The notes beneath the pieces were generated by a model. The model had not been told where the DNA came from. It searched no databases and saw only the letters and a program-made list of their open reading frames with translations. Shown here one piece after another: positions 6,140 to 6,715 of a DNA stretch of 6,715 nucleotides. A program made the position numbers and the translations under genes. The stretch covers positions 1 through 6,715 of the forward strand of contig JAGCJD010000031.1 of assembly GCA_017648425.1 (NCBI GenBank). The letters are read 5' to 3'. This DNA comes from Clostridia bacterium (lineage in GTDB: Bacteria; Bacillota; Clostridia; Oscillospirales; CAG-272). The first letter of the stretch is position 1, and each line of letters starts with the position of its first letter.

Positions 6140-6715
6140 ATGAATTTACACGAATTTATACCAACAAAAGACCTATGGGAGCTTCTGAGGGAAAGCAACA
6201 AAAAAACAGTAATGTACGGAATGGGAAACGGCGCTGACAAAATACTTGCCGTTTGCGAAAAATACGGCATTGAGGTATGCGATTTTTTTGCAAGTGACGG
6301 TTTTGTCCGCGGGCACAGCTTTCACGGTAAGAAAGTTCTCAGCTATTCGGAGATCACGAAAAAATACGGAGCGGAAAACATAAATGTATTACTTTCCTTT
6401 GCCTCATGTCTTCCCGATGTCATAGAGAATTTCAAAAAAATAAACTCGGAGTGCGCTCTTTTTGCTCCCGATGTTCCCGTATGCGGTGACACGCTTTTTA
6501 CGCTGGATTTTGCTCGCAGACACAAAAGCGAGTTGGAGCAGGTATATACACTGTTGAGTGACGAACAATCGAAAATTATATTCAAAAATGTTATTTTTTA
6601 TAAGATAACGGGAAAAATAGACTATCTTTTCAACGCTGTATCCGACAAAGACGAGGTGTTTTCAGAGCTTATCTGCGCAAATACAATAAGACGGTACGCA
6701 GATCTCGGGGCATAC
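6140..6715 (+). CDS. FkbM-type methyltransferase, N-terminal part (partial, runs off right edge)
   Basis: An open frame of 192 codons runs from ATG 6140 to the window end without a stop. The first half resembles a Rossmann-like nucleotide-binding domain: VMYGMGNGADKIL (24-36) has a glycine-rich turn after a beta strand, followed by a second strand ending in FFASDG (49-54) and HGKKVLSYSEI (62-72). The second part, with LLSDEQSKIIFKNVIFYKITG (138-158) and then YADLGAY (186-192) at the very edge, resembles the region leading into the SAM-binding motif I of FkbM-family methyltransferases. If correct, the catalytic domain lies beyond the window. Such proteins often methylate sugars or secondary metabolites and sit in glycan or capsule loci, but the substrate here is unknown. 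The gene is divergent from the HIT-ABC unit. The reading frame is firm; the family call is from recalled sequence patterns. Confidence 0.75.
   Translation, partial: MNLHEFIPTKDLWELLRESNKKTVMYGMGNGADKILAVCEKYGIEVCDFFASDGFVRGHSFHGKKVLSYSEITKKYGAENINVLLSFASCLPDVIENFKKINSECALFAPDVPVCGDTLFTLDFARRHKSELEQVYTLLSDEQSKIIFKNVIFYKITGKIDYLFNAVSDKDEVFSELICANTIRRYADLGAY

Noticed and set aside
6200..6440. Homopolymer runs of seven A (6200-6206, 6434-6440) and seven T (6283-6289) early in the FkbM-type gene, which could suggest phase variation.
   Set aside because: Runs of seven are common in AT-rich DNA and short for frequent slippage; the frame is open through all three and codes naturally (Lys and Phe codons).
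6343..6585. An 80-codon minus-strand open frame inside the FkbM-type gene.
   Set aside because: It is fully antisense to a long, well-formed plus-strand coding frame, has no ribosome binding site I can support, and shows no recognisable motif.

Overview
The window looks like chromosomal DNA from a low- to mid-GC member of the Firmicutes, most likely class Clostridia. This is inferred from four things: the dgt-dnaG gene pair, strong AGGAGG-type ribosome binding sites, near-consensus sigma-A promoters, and AT-rich spacers between compact genes. No species can be named. Coding density is high, and no stretch longer than about 300 bases lacks a gene.

Six of the seven genes lie on the minus strand. 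Reading in their direction, from high to low coordinates, the first unit is a HIT-family nucleotide hydrolase/transferase (5720-6058) followed after 3 nt by a 654-residue fused permease/ATPase ABC exporter subunit (3752-5716). A good promoter (TTGACT-17-TATAAT) precedes the HIT gene. The second unit is aspartate kinase lysC (2350-3666) and a DegV/FakB-like fatty-acid-binding protein (1477-2337). It has a perfect TTGACA-17-TATAAT promoter just behind the ABC gene and ends in a strong intrinsic terminator (1438-1475). The third unit is a dGTPase-like HD-domain triphosphohydrolase (312-1331) overlapping by 4 nt (ATGA) the start of dnaG primase, which runs off the left edge (1-315).

On the plus strand, one gene starts at 6140 and runs off the right edge. 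It encodes the N-terminal part of an FkbM-type methyltransferase. It is divergent from the HIT gene, and the two share an 81-bp control region.

Functionally this is mostly housekeeping: dNTP hydrolysis and replication priming (dgt-dnaG), entry into the aspartate-family amino-acid pathway (lysC), and probable exogenous fatty-acid handling (degV). The ABC exporter and the methyltransferase are the parts whose substrates cannot be read from sequence. I saw no mobile element, CRISPR array, tRNA, rRNA or riboswitch, and no convincing new multi-gene system. The observations worth a second look are small: a palindrome on the lysC -35 box, an altered ABC signature motif, HIT and ABC reading frames separated by one stop codon, and a tightly overlapping divergent control region.
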